Assembly (NCBI GenBank): GCA_029964075.1
Contig: CM057135.1
Span: 33,221,366-33,285,365 of the forward strand
Source of the DNA: Patiria pectinifera
Taxonomy: Eukaryota; Echinodermata; Asteroidea; Valvatida; Asterinidae
Length of the DNA stretch: 64,000 nucleotides
Direction: 5' to 3'
Below the pieces are notes generated by a model. That model did no database searches and had not been told where the DNA came from. It saw only the letters and a list, made by a program, of their open reading frames with translations. The translations under genes and the position numbers were made by a program. The first letter of the stretch is position 1; every line of letters begins with the position of its first letter. Below, in pieces: positions 24,108 to 35,369 of this stretch.

Positions 24108-25340
24108 ATGCTCGTATCGGCCTCGCAAACTATGGAGACAACGACTTTTTTCCACAGGAGCCTCGCCAATGCAACTAAGGAAATCCTGGCCAGTGTCACG
24201 GATGCCCCGTCGGACCTGGAGTCCTTGGACAAACCCAGGTGTGACTTCGTCCTTAATTTATCCTCTGGTGCGGACTTGGAGTTCGTCTTATATAGTCAGA
24301 TTGATATCATCTTCCTGACGGTGTTTCTACCTATCGTAATGGTGGTAGGGGTCCTAGACAATGCAGCTTTCATATACGTGGTTCTCCGGATTCCCCGTAT
24401 GCATACCGTGACTAACTGCTACCTAGTGGGCCTATCCGTCGCCGACATTATATTCCTAGTGTTCGCCATCGGCAGCAGACTCTGGTGCTACGTCAGGTCT
24501 CCCATCGTCGGGGACGACAACCCGCTGGGACTGGCCGGCTGCCGGCTCAACCAGTTCATGGTCAACACCTCCTACTTCGCCTCGCTGTTCTTCATCACCC
24601 TGGTGTCCTGGGAGCGGTTTAACGGCGTGTGTCGCCCCCACAAGCGAAGGGATAGCAAGCTCATGGTCCTGGCCAGCGTGGTCCTCTCCACGACTGTCTC
24701 TGGCATCTTGGCCGCTTCGCTTCTAGTCAGCTACGGCGTGGAGTTGTACGATTGTATCACTTGGCCCTCATCTCCCAAGTACACCGACTGGCCCGACAGG
24801 CGAATGTTTTGCGGTGTGGCCTTCCCCTGGGCGGACAAGTTCACCTACGCGACGCAGACTGTCCCGTTTTTTGTCTCCCTGATCGCCAACACCTTTCTTT
24901 ACTATAGAATCATCCATGGCTTAGACCAGTCGATCCGTCGGACACAGCAGTCCAACCATCGCAAAAGCAGAGACTCGTCTACACGCAACCAGGTCGCCCG
25001 GATGCTGGTCATCAACGGGGTAGCTCTCTTTGCCCTCCTGGCCCCCTTCGAGATCATGTCCCTCTTCAGCCTGATCGCAATGTTCCGTGAGGGCGAGTTC
25101 ATCCTGGACATAGACGTCCGTCAGGTCGTGGTTTACATCGCACGGGTCCTCTCCTATCTCAACTCCATCGTCAACCCCATCATATACACGGTGTTCAGTA
25201 GTCGGTACAGGGAGGCCTTCCAGATCGCCTTCCTGCCGGCCAAGTGCCGGCCCCGGCCTAAGAGCTCGGAGAACTCTCAACCTGGGAGCACTGGACGCAG
25301 CGGCACCATGACCACACGAGCCCAAGAGTCTCGCATATGA
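24108..25340 (+). CDS. Class A (rhodopsin-type) peptide GPCR, TRH-receptor-like
   Basis: A single-exon, 410-residue seven-transmembrane receptor for the plasma membrane. TM1 is near residues 64-93, TM2 near 103-122 (LSVADIIF, with D113 at position 2.50), and TM3 near 146-168, preceded by the conserved Cys145. Then come TM4 (185-208), TM5 (247-268), TM6 (296-320) and TM7 (338-361) with NPIIY at 356-360. N21 and N50 are glycosylation sequons before TM1. TNCYLVGLSVAD, the ERF motif, RNQVARML and YLNSIVNPIIY resemble TRH receptors. Odd points: D84-N85 replaces the usual GN in TM1, D/ERY is ERF, and TM6 has no CWxP. A second ATG at 24132 has a better start context (A at -3, G at +4). The ligand cannot be read from the sequence; G-protein signalling is inferred from the family. 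Confidence 0.9.
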   Translation: MLVSASQTMETTTFFHRSLANATKEILASVTDAPSDLESLDKPRCDFVLNLSSGADLEFVLYSQIDIIFLTVFLPIVMVVGVLDNAAFIYVVLRIPRMHTVTNCYLVGLSVADIIFLVFAIGSRLWCYVRSPIVGDDNPLGLAGCRLNQFMVNTSYFASLFFITLVSWERFNGVCRPHKRRDSKLMVLASVVLSTTVSGILAASLLVSYGVELYDCITWPSSPKYTDWPDRRMFCGVAFPWADKFTYATQTVPFFVSLIANTFLYYRIIHGLDQSIRRTQQSNHRKSRDSSTRNQVARMLVINGVALFALLAPFEIMSLFSLIAMFREGEFILDIDVRQVVVYIARVLSYLNSIVNPIIYTVFSSRYREAFQIAFLPAKCRPRPKSSENSQPGSTGRSGTMTTRAQESRI

Positions 25341-28300
25341 GCAGGGCTCCAAGACTGGTACAGTTGATTTGAAGTTCGAACGCCGCTCTATTCAACTGAC
25401 AATCTGCCCGATGCATAATGGCAATGTTAGGCCAGGCTCTTTGCACTCGTAAGTTGTACCTTAGAAAACATCCTTGCATGACTTTCCACATCTTGTCTTT
25501 ATCGTGTTATTCAGTATATTCACTATGACAAAATAGATTAGTACGACTGAAGACTGTAGCTATATTAGCTCGAACTTTAACGTATGTTAAAATTGTTATT
25601 CTTAATACGTTCCAAATCTTAACAAGAACGAATATCTTGGTCTGAATTTCTCCAAGATAGCTTGCCCCGCAAGCTAGCATTTGACACTTTTTTGTTCAAA
25701 ACATTTTCTTTTGTGGATATGGATCGATAGAATTTAAGTATTGTAACCTCGAAAAAAAATCGCACGTGGCAAAATGCTTGGCACTACTTTACACACATTA
25801 AAACAACGTCACTGTATTTTTATAACTGAATAATTATGGGACCAAGAAAACTAATGTTTATTCTTCGTCCGTTGGGTACAAAAATGTCCTTCACACGGTT
25901 CTGTAAAATCTTCCTGAACATTTCAAACTTTCGATCACGAGTGAAAAAAAAAATCGAACTTAATGCTCCACCACTGCTAAGCAACTGAAAGCATATTACT
26001 ATCACAAAGTAAGATAGAATACTCCTGTTAATACTGACAGGTTTATACTGATTACTATCTCCAGTTCGTTTTACGAGGTATTGGATACATGGTCGGTAGG
26101 CGGATGCCCGTCCAAAATGATGGTAAATATTTGGCTATCGTGCTACGTGCAAAGAGCACAAAATGTGACATCTTCATCTGATATATTGAGGTTAAAGATA
26201 GTCCGGCATCGCAACTGCATGTGCAGATAGGAGATATTGCGTCCAATCAGTAGGCCTACCTCCGCGCACACGGAAAGATTTACATCAGAATTTATATGCT
26301 GGATAAAAATTGATTAATTGACGTGACGGTCGCACATTTTTTTAACTCTGAAACGCGTTCGACTTAGGTTAACCTATTTCATTCAGTCACTGTGGCATTT
26401 AGTCGAATTGCTTAGTAGCAATTCCTTGAGCCCGTACGCTGACTTTCTATATGGACGGCTAAGCCCCCTCAAGTTGTTTGTTTGTTGTTAGGTATTTCAG
26501 GTCATTGACCTCAACACATGGTTACAGCATTGGGTATTTTTCGAAATTTCAAAGTAAAGGAAGAGTCACAGTTTAGGTACAACATTGTCATCAGGAATTC
26601 AGTTTTTGTTTTAAATTTGCTTGATACTTTACACAACTGCTAGTCAACTTATGAAAGAGGTCCGTCTGAAACCGTGCGATAGGCCTATCTAGCTACCCAG
26701 AGATAAAAAAAGCATTTTATTCAGCATCTCTTCTCTGTATCCCAGTGCCAAAGCCAATTTGCTTACACTCTCGCCTTCTAATGGGATCTGACTTCGTGTC
26801 CATATCCCGTTCAACGCACTCACATCTTGCACCGACAAACAACGTCTAATCTGATAAACAAGGCCTTAACGGCGTCTTATCTCACATGATTAAGTAAAGC
26901 AATCAACCTATACGACTAATATGGAATAATGAATTAGATTTGCGATCTTCCAAAGCAGAAACTTTCTTACAAGAGAAAAGACGGCATAAAGCTCTAGGGG
27001 CCCAGTTTTTCGAAGAGGCATTTGTTCATTTCTCTTGGGAAAAAAAGAAACCTCCCAATGGGATACTCCCTTTAATATGACGCGTAATTGGTTGACTAAA
27101 CGCCAATTAGTCTGGTGCCCTGTGGGCAAGACAGTATCGCGTAGCTGAAACGTCTCATGAATTGGCATCGTCGTTTAGTTTGGCTTAAGCCTTGGAGGTG
27201 GTACGTGTTTAAGCCTTTATAGTGTGGGGGTTTTGCCACATTTGCCGCAGTCAGATCAGGATTGTCCAAAATGGACTTCGGATAGAGATGTTCAAATCCG
27301 ATCGGAAATGGTTGGCGCTGCCGTGTAATTGGAAGGGTCATTTAGCGTCATTTCATACAACTTCGCATACATTAACTTACTAGTATCATGTTATCGAACG
27401 TCCTCTCTTAAGTTTTAGTTCTGCTTTTCGACCTGGCACTGCAGTGTCGACACGAAATTGGCCCACTGTCGGCCTGCAGTTGGCCCGTTGTCAACATTGA
27501 GTTTAGCCAACGTCAAGATGGGAGTTGGCCTTTTGCCAACCGGTGTCGATCTATACAGTACAGTCGGCCCGATCGAGTTCGAACTAAAATGTTCCGTTTT
27601 CACCCTGAACGTTCTCTATCCTATCAGGGTTATGATTAGAATCAAAACATTAAGTTTACTCTATTCAGATTGATCGAAACCTCCAATTCCAAAAACACAA
27701 ATTATCCAGTCCCAATGTTCAAGAACACGTTTTGACAGAGGTTTAGAAGATATTCGAGCTGGAAAAAAGTACCAATATCAAAAAGTTGATTGCTTTAGCA
27801 CTGATGTAAGCTATCGTTATCACTCCATTCCCATGTTTACTTTATTTGACATCTAGCTGTCGTACAAGTATAAACTCCTGCGACAAACGTGTCGCCATTT
27901 ATCGTAGTCCATGTTTACGGAACGGTAGCGCCAATTCGGGCGTATACATTACCGCAACGTGAAGACGGGTGTAAATTGACGCTTTGGCTCTCGTCGTTTG
28001 TGAATTTTACCATCTCGAGTCAAGAATTAGACAAGATTGATCAGTACCGCCTGGTGAAAAACTGAAAGCAGTCCCGTACTGTTTTTTAAAATTAATCATT
28101 AGCGATCAGACATCTAGGTGAATTGTAGACTGATTGCCCTTTTTCTCCCTCGTGCACGGGGTAATATCTCGCGAAATAGGGCGTCGTTTGTTAAGGCTGT
28201 CGCTATGCCAACCCCAACTGGGACGATTTTTTTGGCGGGATACCGTTTAACGACCATTATCATGTCCGTTAATTGGAAAACAACGCCGCTCTCGGCTCCT

Positions 28301-31300
28301 GCCCCTAAATGATCGGCCCGAAATGGGTCGTGAGACTGTAATTCACCCGACGACGCGTGCTTGGGACGCTCTCTGCCTTGATCAAGCCCCGTGACTCGCC
28401 GATCACAATTTGCCTACTGTAATAGCTGGATTCCCATGAAATAAAAACCCATAAACCGCCGCAATATTCGCGCTGTCAGGCAGCCGAATTAACGTGATAT
28501 ATCGGGTGGGCTGGACAATATTCTGCAAGGCTGCTCTAATTGTCCGAAATCCAATAATTTTACCTTGTCTCATTTTTTGCCCCAGAAGTGGGAATTGACT
28601 CTTCCATGTAGTTTTACAAAAACGGCAATGCTGGGTCACAGAGGCCTTCTTTTATTAACGTTTTCCCTAGCCCTCTTCTTTGCTATGACTGTCAACAGAC
28701 ATTTGAAGTTGTAATCGGGCTGCCTCGTTTGACATGATTAAAAAAAAAAGAATAAAACGCGAGTGTGTTTTAAAACTTCTAACGATGATGTAATCAGTAA
28801 GGAACAATGCCATACATATTTGAAATAGATTATTTTGGGAATTTGTAAAATCCTATATCTCATCCAGCACAAGTCGGTTTATCGTAGATTTCTCTTCGTG
28901 TAATCATCCACGCACGCGTGCGTACGTCACCTCGTCGACACACGCGGTACACCAGATCATAATCTCGCAATGCACACCTGTGAGAGTAATGATGGTGCTA
29001 CAAACATATCCGAATAATTTCCGGATGCATATGGGACGGATGACGGAGAGGCTTACTTCGGTATCTTGTATTCTAGAACATTACCAACTGAGTAAGCTGC
29101 TATCCTACATGGGTTGACCTATAAATACCTACGGTATTGGTTGACTTATACTATAATCCTTTAGCACGAATCGCTGGCTGGTATCCATGACAAAAATGCG
29201 ATGATGACCTTTCTTAGCCCATTCGTTTATTTTAGATTTACGCTTTGGTCATGTTATCAGATGAAAAAGACCCATCATTCTGACAGACTGGAATGTTTTA
29301 TCATTATGACGAGAGATAACTTTCCAGATTTTAATAATCTGTGTCAAGCATCCGTTTCCAGCACTGAGAATGTACATGATCGCTGAGGAAACAGCTCAGT
29401 AGCATGCATGAAAATATGTACGCGGGGGACGCCGGATTGGAAAAAAAACGGTCTTGTGTTTTTGGTTATTTTAGTTCGGCATGTCCGTAACGTCTGATTA
29501 TTTAGTGGTCCATCGTTCTTTAGTATGCTATTCTGTAACCAGTCATCTTCTGAACATACCTCATAAAGTTGGAATATTATACACCACTTCGGGGTGTCTC
29601 TAAAGCGCAGGCATGCATTTTCCCCTCGGATCAGCTGATTTCCTCGTTTTTTGCCAAAAACACTGTATAAAGACTTGTAAAGTTTGGAATTACCTCTTTT
29701 CCCATGATATAGCAATGTAAAAACTGACTGCACCTCATGCACCTGAGCACTAGCACATTTTTGTCCCCAAATCATGAAAACTTGAGGCTCTGACAGGAAA
29801 CTGAGGCAGTTGAGGTTGTATTTGCAACAACACAAAAGTGAAGCTCAAGTGCATGAGGTGTTGGGAAGTGTTATGTTTCACATGGTGTACTTGAACCACC
29901 TGGGGTGACAGTCGGCTTAACCTCAGGTGTGTGTTTTACCCAACGTTGACACTTCACGTGCATGAACATGTTCGATTCACGTGCATGACGTGGAGTCACT
30001 TTTTACAGTGAGTTGCTTGCCTGAAAGCGGTAATATTTGCTAAATTAGGTCTTCAACTTTAAGCTGCGTTCCCATAATAGTTCTGGCCTGTTTTTACCTC
30101 ACGTCCCCCGTCTCGTCTTTCCAAGCTCTCTTGCCCGCCAGATATATCACTGCCATTTGGCGGAACGAATATAATATCGTCGGGAATCGATCGCAAGATG
30201 ACCGCAGCCATGCTCAGTTTCGGCTCCGTAAGTGGTGTATAACGCGGAAATCTGGAATTGCTGTCAACATCACGATCTGTCTCTGTTTGCAAATCATTTA
30301 CCCGTTTTTATCACATACATCATTCTACACAGGGAGGGGTCGTTGTACAATATGCATTTCCTGAGACATTCACGTCTTCGTGACGTCCCTATCATCGTCT
30401 CAGTGGGTCAAGCCTTTTTTTCCGCGGATTTAACTAGAGCATTGCCCGCACCATCTGTATTTGCATCTCCAAACTAGGTCTACATGTGGCAATTTAGGAG
30501 ACGACAAATTGGACTCTGAGCGATCTGCTGATGGCAAGACGTTAGGGCCGGTTGTCGTGCTTAACTGCTTAAAGTCTTATGTCCTGTGTGGTCTTGTTCT
30601 TGTAAGTTCTTCTCAGGTATAACTCTGTTTGGTAATTTTTTAAGCCACACTAGGCCAATATTACCCAGTCGGTGGTAAATTAGTTGGCGCGCACACAAGT
30701 TTGGATCGAGGTTGCATTTAATTTGCTTGGTAACGGAGAATCTACCAATGATTGACAGTGCGGAGCAATTTGGGACACGCTTTCATCACAGATTTACGAC
30801 TGCCGCATCTGCGCCGCAGTTCCAGGTATAATACGAGAAAAAATGAGGCAAAGTGCAAAGAACCATTTGCCAGTCTTCTGAAGGAGCACGGTACATTTAA
30901 TGCCTAATAAGAAGACCTCTGTGCGCGTGCATATCAGCAAACAGATAAACCGTTTAAACAACCACACGTTACTAATGCTTGCGCTAAGCCTTACTCCACG
31001 ACTGAAACCAATCCGTGTCATGCGTGCCGCGCACGGGGATCACCATGGCCCGGCACAGCTCAGAAATCGTAACGACCTGGATATCAACATTTACTCGACA
31101 CAATTAAATCTGACCTAGTTCTACTCTCACGTTTATTACACTGTGTTTGTTTATAACTTCGGTTTCATTAAAGGCCGAGTTCGCTCGTGTTCATGAATCT
31201 GGCACGTCGGCACTGTATGGACCAAAAATGGAAGGTGTCGTTCCTTCCCAGAGGATTGACATAGATTGCACTAGTATAGAGGCTTCTATGTCCTTCTTTA

Positions 31301-31815
31301 GGTACAAAAGAGTTATTTTTTTAATGGATGGTGGGAGTGATGAACGTGTTTAATCGCGGCTAGACACCCTACTCCGGGAGTCAGCTATACCATTGAGATT
31401 AAGGGTATATGAGAGTCTTAAGCAATCCCGTTCAATCTCATCGAGATTGCTTCCTGGCCATAATAACCGAATCGCCACAGGGCGCTGCCATTAAACCTGC
31501 AAACGGAGTCACGTAGATGGTGGTGTGCCCACCGAGAGAGTCATTTTTGTTTCGAAGAGATACCCAATAAATACGTCCGAGTATGGAGAAAAGCCACACC
31601 ACGCCGAGTTCGTGTCTCTGTTTGACATGGGAATGAACTCTTTTATCTCATTCGGAGATAGAAAATGTTGTGCTGAAAAAAAGGGTTTCTGATTAAAAAA
31701 AACACCTCAATTTATCAATCTTCTGTCACGGGAACAAACAGAACAGGTGCTGCAGTTCGTGGAGTTTATCAACTTTTTCAGAGACAATGCACCGATTTTT
31801 CGCAATTCACAAATG
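25341..31815. other. Gene-poor region downstream of the GPCR
   Basis: No gene is recognised. ATTAAA near 25797 is a possible weak poly(A) signal for the receptor. A 163-codon minus-strand frame at 29344-29835 shows no domain. Imperfect repeats of TTGGCC fall at 27460-27570. A CAGGGCGCT box lies at 31478-31486. Confidence 0.45.
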
Positions 31816-32315
31816 NNNNNNNNNNNNNNNNNNNNNNNNNNNNNNNNNNNNNNNNNNNNNNNNNNNNNNNNNNNNNNNNNNNNNNNNNNNNNNNNNNNNN
31901 NNNNNNNNNNNNNNNNNNNNNNNNNNNNNNNNNNNNNNNNNNNNNNNNNNNNNNNNNNNNNNNNNNNNNNNNNNNNNNNNNNNNNNNNNNNNNNNNNNNN
32001 NNNNNNNNNNNNNNNNNNNNNNNNNNNNNNNNNNNNNNNNNNNNNNNNNNNNNNNNNNNNNNNNNNNNNNNNNNNNNNNNNNNNNNNNNNNNNNNNNNNN
32101 NNNNNNNNNNNNNNNNNNNNNNNNNNNNNNNNNNNNNNNNNNNNNNNNNNNNNNNNNNNNNNNNNNNNNNNNNNNNNNNNNNNNNNNNNNNNNNNNNNNN
32201 NNNNNNNNNNNNNNNNNNNNNNNNNNNNNNNNNNNNNNNNNNNNNNNNNNNNNNNNNNNNNNNNNNNNNNNNNNNNNNNNNNNNNNNNNNNNNNNNNNNN
32301 NNNNNNNNNNNNNNN
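31816..32315. other. Assembly gap of 500 N
   Basis: Exactly 500 undefined bases, a typical placeholder length, so the true distance is unknown. Open frames crossing it are artefacts. Confidence 0.99.
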
Positions 32316-34530
32316 TTTCCTTCTTTTTGTACCACTTTGTATAATGTTTTTACTTAGGTGATAATTTGCTATTTCCAGAAAACAAAAAGTACATGTAATA
32401 GTTAACTGCTTTGTGAGTCACATGGTTTGGCCTTCTTCTGCTGCAAGAGTGTTATGCTTCCACAAATGTGACTGTGTGACTGACCTATTAAAATTATTTA
32501 TTTAATGCCATGTTTTTGGTCTTCATACTTTTTGTAGATTCGCCAAGAGGTAGCCACCAATGACAGCAGATGCAGAGATGGATTGCCAGCTGCCGCTTGT
32601 CTACCCCCTTCCCTTTGACCACTGAATAAACAACAAATTAAATGTCCCCTCAAAAATTGAAAGAAGATTGTAATCTGTGAACTTTGGAATTTGCTGATAA
32701 ACTTTTGAATTGAGCTAAAATACTTCAAAAATATATTGAAATGCGCAAAAAAGCAATTTTTTGACCAAATTCATTGATCTTTTACGAAACCAATAAAACC
32801 TGAAAACTCATCTACATAACAATTTAGCATAAGTATTCTAAATGGTTGAAATATGTAGCACAATTATTTAATTGTTAAAATGAATTGAATTATTCATGAT
32901 AAATGCACCCCCCATGAAAGTTATAGCAGTACCGCTCTCAACCCAATTTAAAATTATAGATATTATAATTTGCAAGTATTTTGCACTTTTCCCATAAAAA
33001 AATATTTTTGTGTCCAATAGAGGAGGCCGTTTCAAAATTCATGGAATTTGGAATTACTGAGCAATGTTCAGATACATGTAGCTATATAAAATATGCTGTT
33101 TAAAATGTCAGAGCTATACAAGGGTTAGAGGACCCCCCCCCCCAAAAAAAAATTAAACAGCCCAACTCATGCACTTACAAAAAGGTACTCACTTTTCACA
33201 AATTCAAATAAAAAATTCAACCATTGGAGCGTTTTTTTTTTATCAAAAGGCATCTAGACATTGAAATTACACTGTGCTTTTCTGTTTGTAATGTTTGTTT
33301 GCATGAATTTTAGTTGAGTTTAGTTTGATTGTTTTTTGTGTGTTACTCCCTGCATGTTTAATCAAATTGCATGGTTCATATGAAGCAAAAAGATAAGCAC
33401 AGTGTTAATTTGCCCAATGTCATGATTATGACTCACAAAAAATAAGAAAATACTGAATTTTGATTGAGGGGAGGGGGGGGGGGACCCGAAGCCTTTGCCT
33501 CCCTTTCACACCCAACTCTTTTGATTTTAACAAAATATTGATGTAAACATCTGATAAAAGCTGAACCTATCTTAATAAATAGGCCCCTACTTTATCCTTT
33601 AAGTATTAAACTGTTTTTCTTCAAAGAAGGGGCTTTTTGAGTTGGAAATCCTATGTTTCAACACTCAAAAAGATATATTTGCGATATTTATTAACTTTGA
33701 AAAGCAGGTTCATTCTATCGTTTTCCAAAACTGACACTTGTAAGTCCTAAATCAAAAGCGGTGCTTTAATGGTCCTTCGTTCTATACTAAAATACTTGAA
33801 TCAACAGAGGGCGCTTTCTAATCCACATTTAAACCTCAATGGGCCAAGTTATGCATGAGTGAGGTAAAATCTTAATTACTAATTAACTCCAGTCTGCTTC
33901 AATGAATATTTTAACATTTGTAATTAAACATTTCCTAATGAGTCAGATTTAAAAAAAAAAGGACATTAAAATAAGTCTGCATTATGTCTGCATAAATATC
34001 CTGGCGCCATCCCATTCAACAGTTAATTAACATCAATTAATGAAATACATTCCAGGCAACTCGACAAAAATGGCCAACTATGAATAAGCCATTATGAATG
34101 AAAGTGCAAAGAACCAGTCAATTAAATCCCAACAGAGGGCGCTGCCATTTTAATTACACCTGGAGCATTGTGCTTGATCGCTCTATAAAACAGAGGGTCG
34201 GAAAGGAATTTTCACATTTTTTTTTCCAATAAAGGGTTTTAGTTTTTTGCCTTTCCCAGGTTCCAAGAATTATTGAAAAGCGTAAAAATGCATCAGAGAC
34301 ATAAGTTATTTTTTGGGGGGCACAAGTCTTGACTTAAAATATTTGGCCTTCATTTTAAAAGTTTATTTTCATAAGATTGTCACAAATTTTTGATCTGTAC
34401 TTATCTTTTTGTAATTACACAGTACCAATGTACAAGTTTTTCGAAAAGTATGCAATAAAATAAAAAAAGAGAGAAAGATTGATTTTATTCTATTATTCTG
34501 TCTTGGCATTGCTAATTTTTGTTTTCAAGA
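32316..34530. other. AT-rich gene-poor region after the gap
   Basis: No exon is recognised. Homopolymer runs of C or G occur at about 33133-33143 and 33472-33484. Two exact AGAGGGCGCT motifs lie at 33806-33815 and 34134-34143. Confidence 0.5.
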
Positions 34531-34532
34531 GA

Positions 34533-34659
34533 AGTCTTCATGGGTGTCGCGGGGGGGGGGGGGGGTGGTCCTGCCCACCCTCGAAAAAAATTATATGAAA
34601 TTTGGGGGAAATGTGGTTTGCCCCACTAGAAAAAAATTCCTGGTGACGCCCATGAAGTG
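34533..34659. repeat. Short inverted-repeat element with internal G-run
   Basis: CTTCATGGGTGTCGC at 34533 onward is mirrored by GTGACGCCCATGAAG ending near 34659, enclosing a run of about 15 G and A-rich sequence. It is probably a small non-autonomous element or the end of a larger repeat. Confidence 0.4.
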
Positions 34660-34733
34660 GGACCAGATAATTTATATGCGATAGTGAAGGAAAGCGCAAG
34701 CGCCCAGCCATGGAGTCGGGGCTGGTGCCGCGC

Positions 34734-35255
34734 TAGGGTAACCGTTTTAGCCGATTTTCGGCTAACTTTGACAGATTTTTTTGTAAAAAAATTGAGTTTG
34801 ACAGAAAATTTGACAGAATGGATTTTTTTGGCAGATTTCTGGCAGAATTCTTCAAACATGGATATTTGACAGAAAAACATAACAAATTTGAAGAATAATG
34901 GTACATTTGTTTAAGAAAAGCTTCAATCTTCTCAAACAAACCCTTGCATAATGGACAGGTTGGCTGGTCTAGCTATGGTGCTTAGGAGGTTCACTGGGAA
35001 CCGGACTTCAAATGTCGTGACACAACTGCGTTTAGCCTTAAATTTACGCAATTTCATAACATCTTTACCGTACTATAGATTGTTTTTAAAGCAATTTGAA
35101 CCTTAATGAAGGCAACACTACAACATCTAGATGTGATTTTAAGTGTTTATAGTGTATTTTGAGTACTTCTGGGGAATTTGGCAGATTTTTGATGAATCTG
35201 ACAGATTTTTAAATTGCATTTAGCAGAATTTGGCCATGACCTTACGGTCACCCTG
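34734..35255. mobile_element. hAT-type MITE with perfect 8-bp target duplication
   Basis: The element runs from TAGGGTAACCG to CGGTCACCCTG, an imperfect terminal inverted repeat. It is flanked on both sides by the identical octamer TGCCGCGC (34726-34733 and 35256-35263). An 8-bp duplication is the hAT signature. The 522-bp interior is AT-rich with repeated GACAGATTTTT and GGCAGAATT units and has no transposase frame. It ends only 115 bp upstream of the predicted GHDC start codon. Confidence 0.8.
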
Positions 35256-35263
35256 TGCCGCGC

Positions 35264-35322
35264 GTACGTGAGTACATGTACGTGTACACGTACAGTACGT
35301 ACGTCCGTCCGTCCGTACGTCC
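35264..35322. repeat. GTAC/ACGT simple repeat upstream of GHDC
   Basis: A run of self-complementary GTAC, ACGT and TCCG units (for example CGTACGTCCGTCCGTCCG) sits between the hAT element and the GHDC start codon. It could form secondary structure and would lie in the promoter or 5' UTR. Confidence 0.6.
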
Positions 35323-35369
35323 TGTTGATGAGTGTACTGCGACGAATGTCGTGAACAATTTCCTCAGAT

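Noticed and set aside
29344-29835. 163-codon minus-strand open frame
   Set aside because: No recognisable domain, low complexity or repeat relation; the AT-rich surroundings show no start context or splice sites that would support a gene.
31747-32361. Long open frames across the gap
   Set aside because: They are open only because the undefined bases contain no stops.
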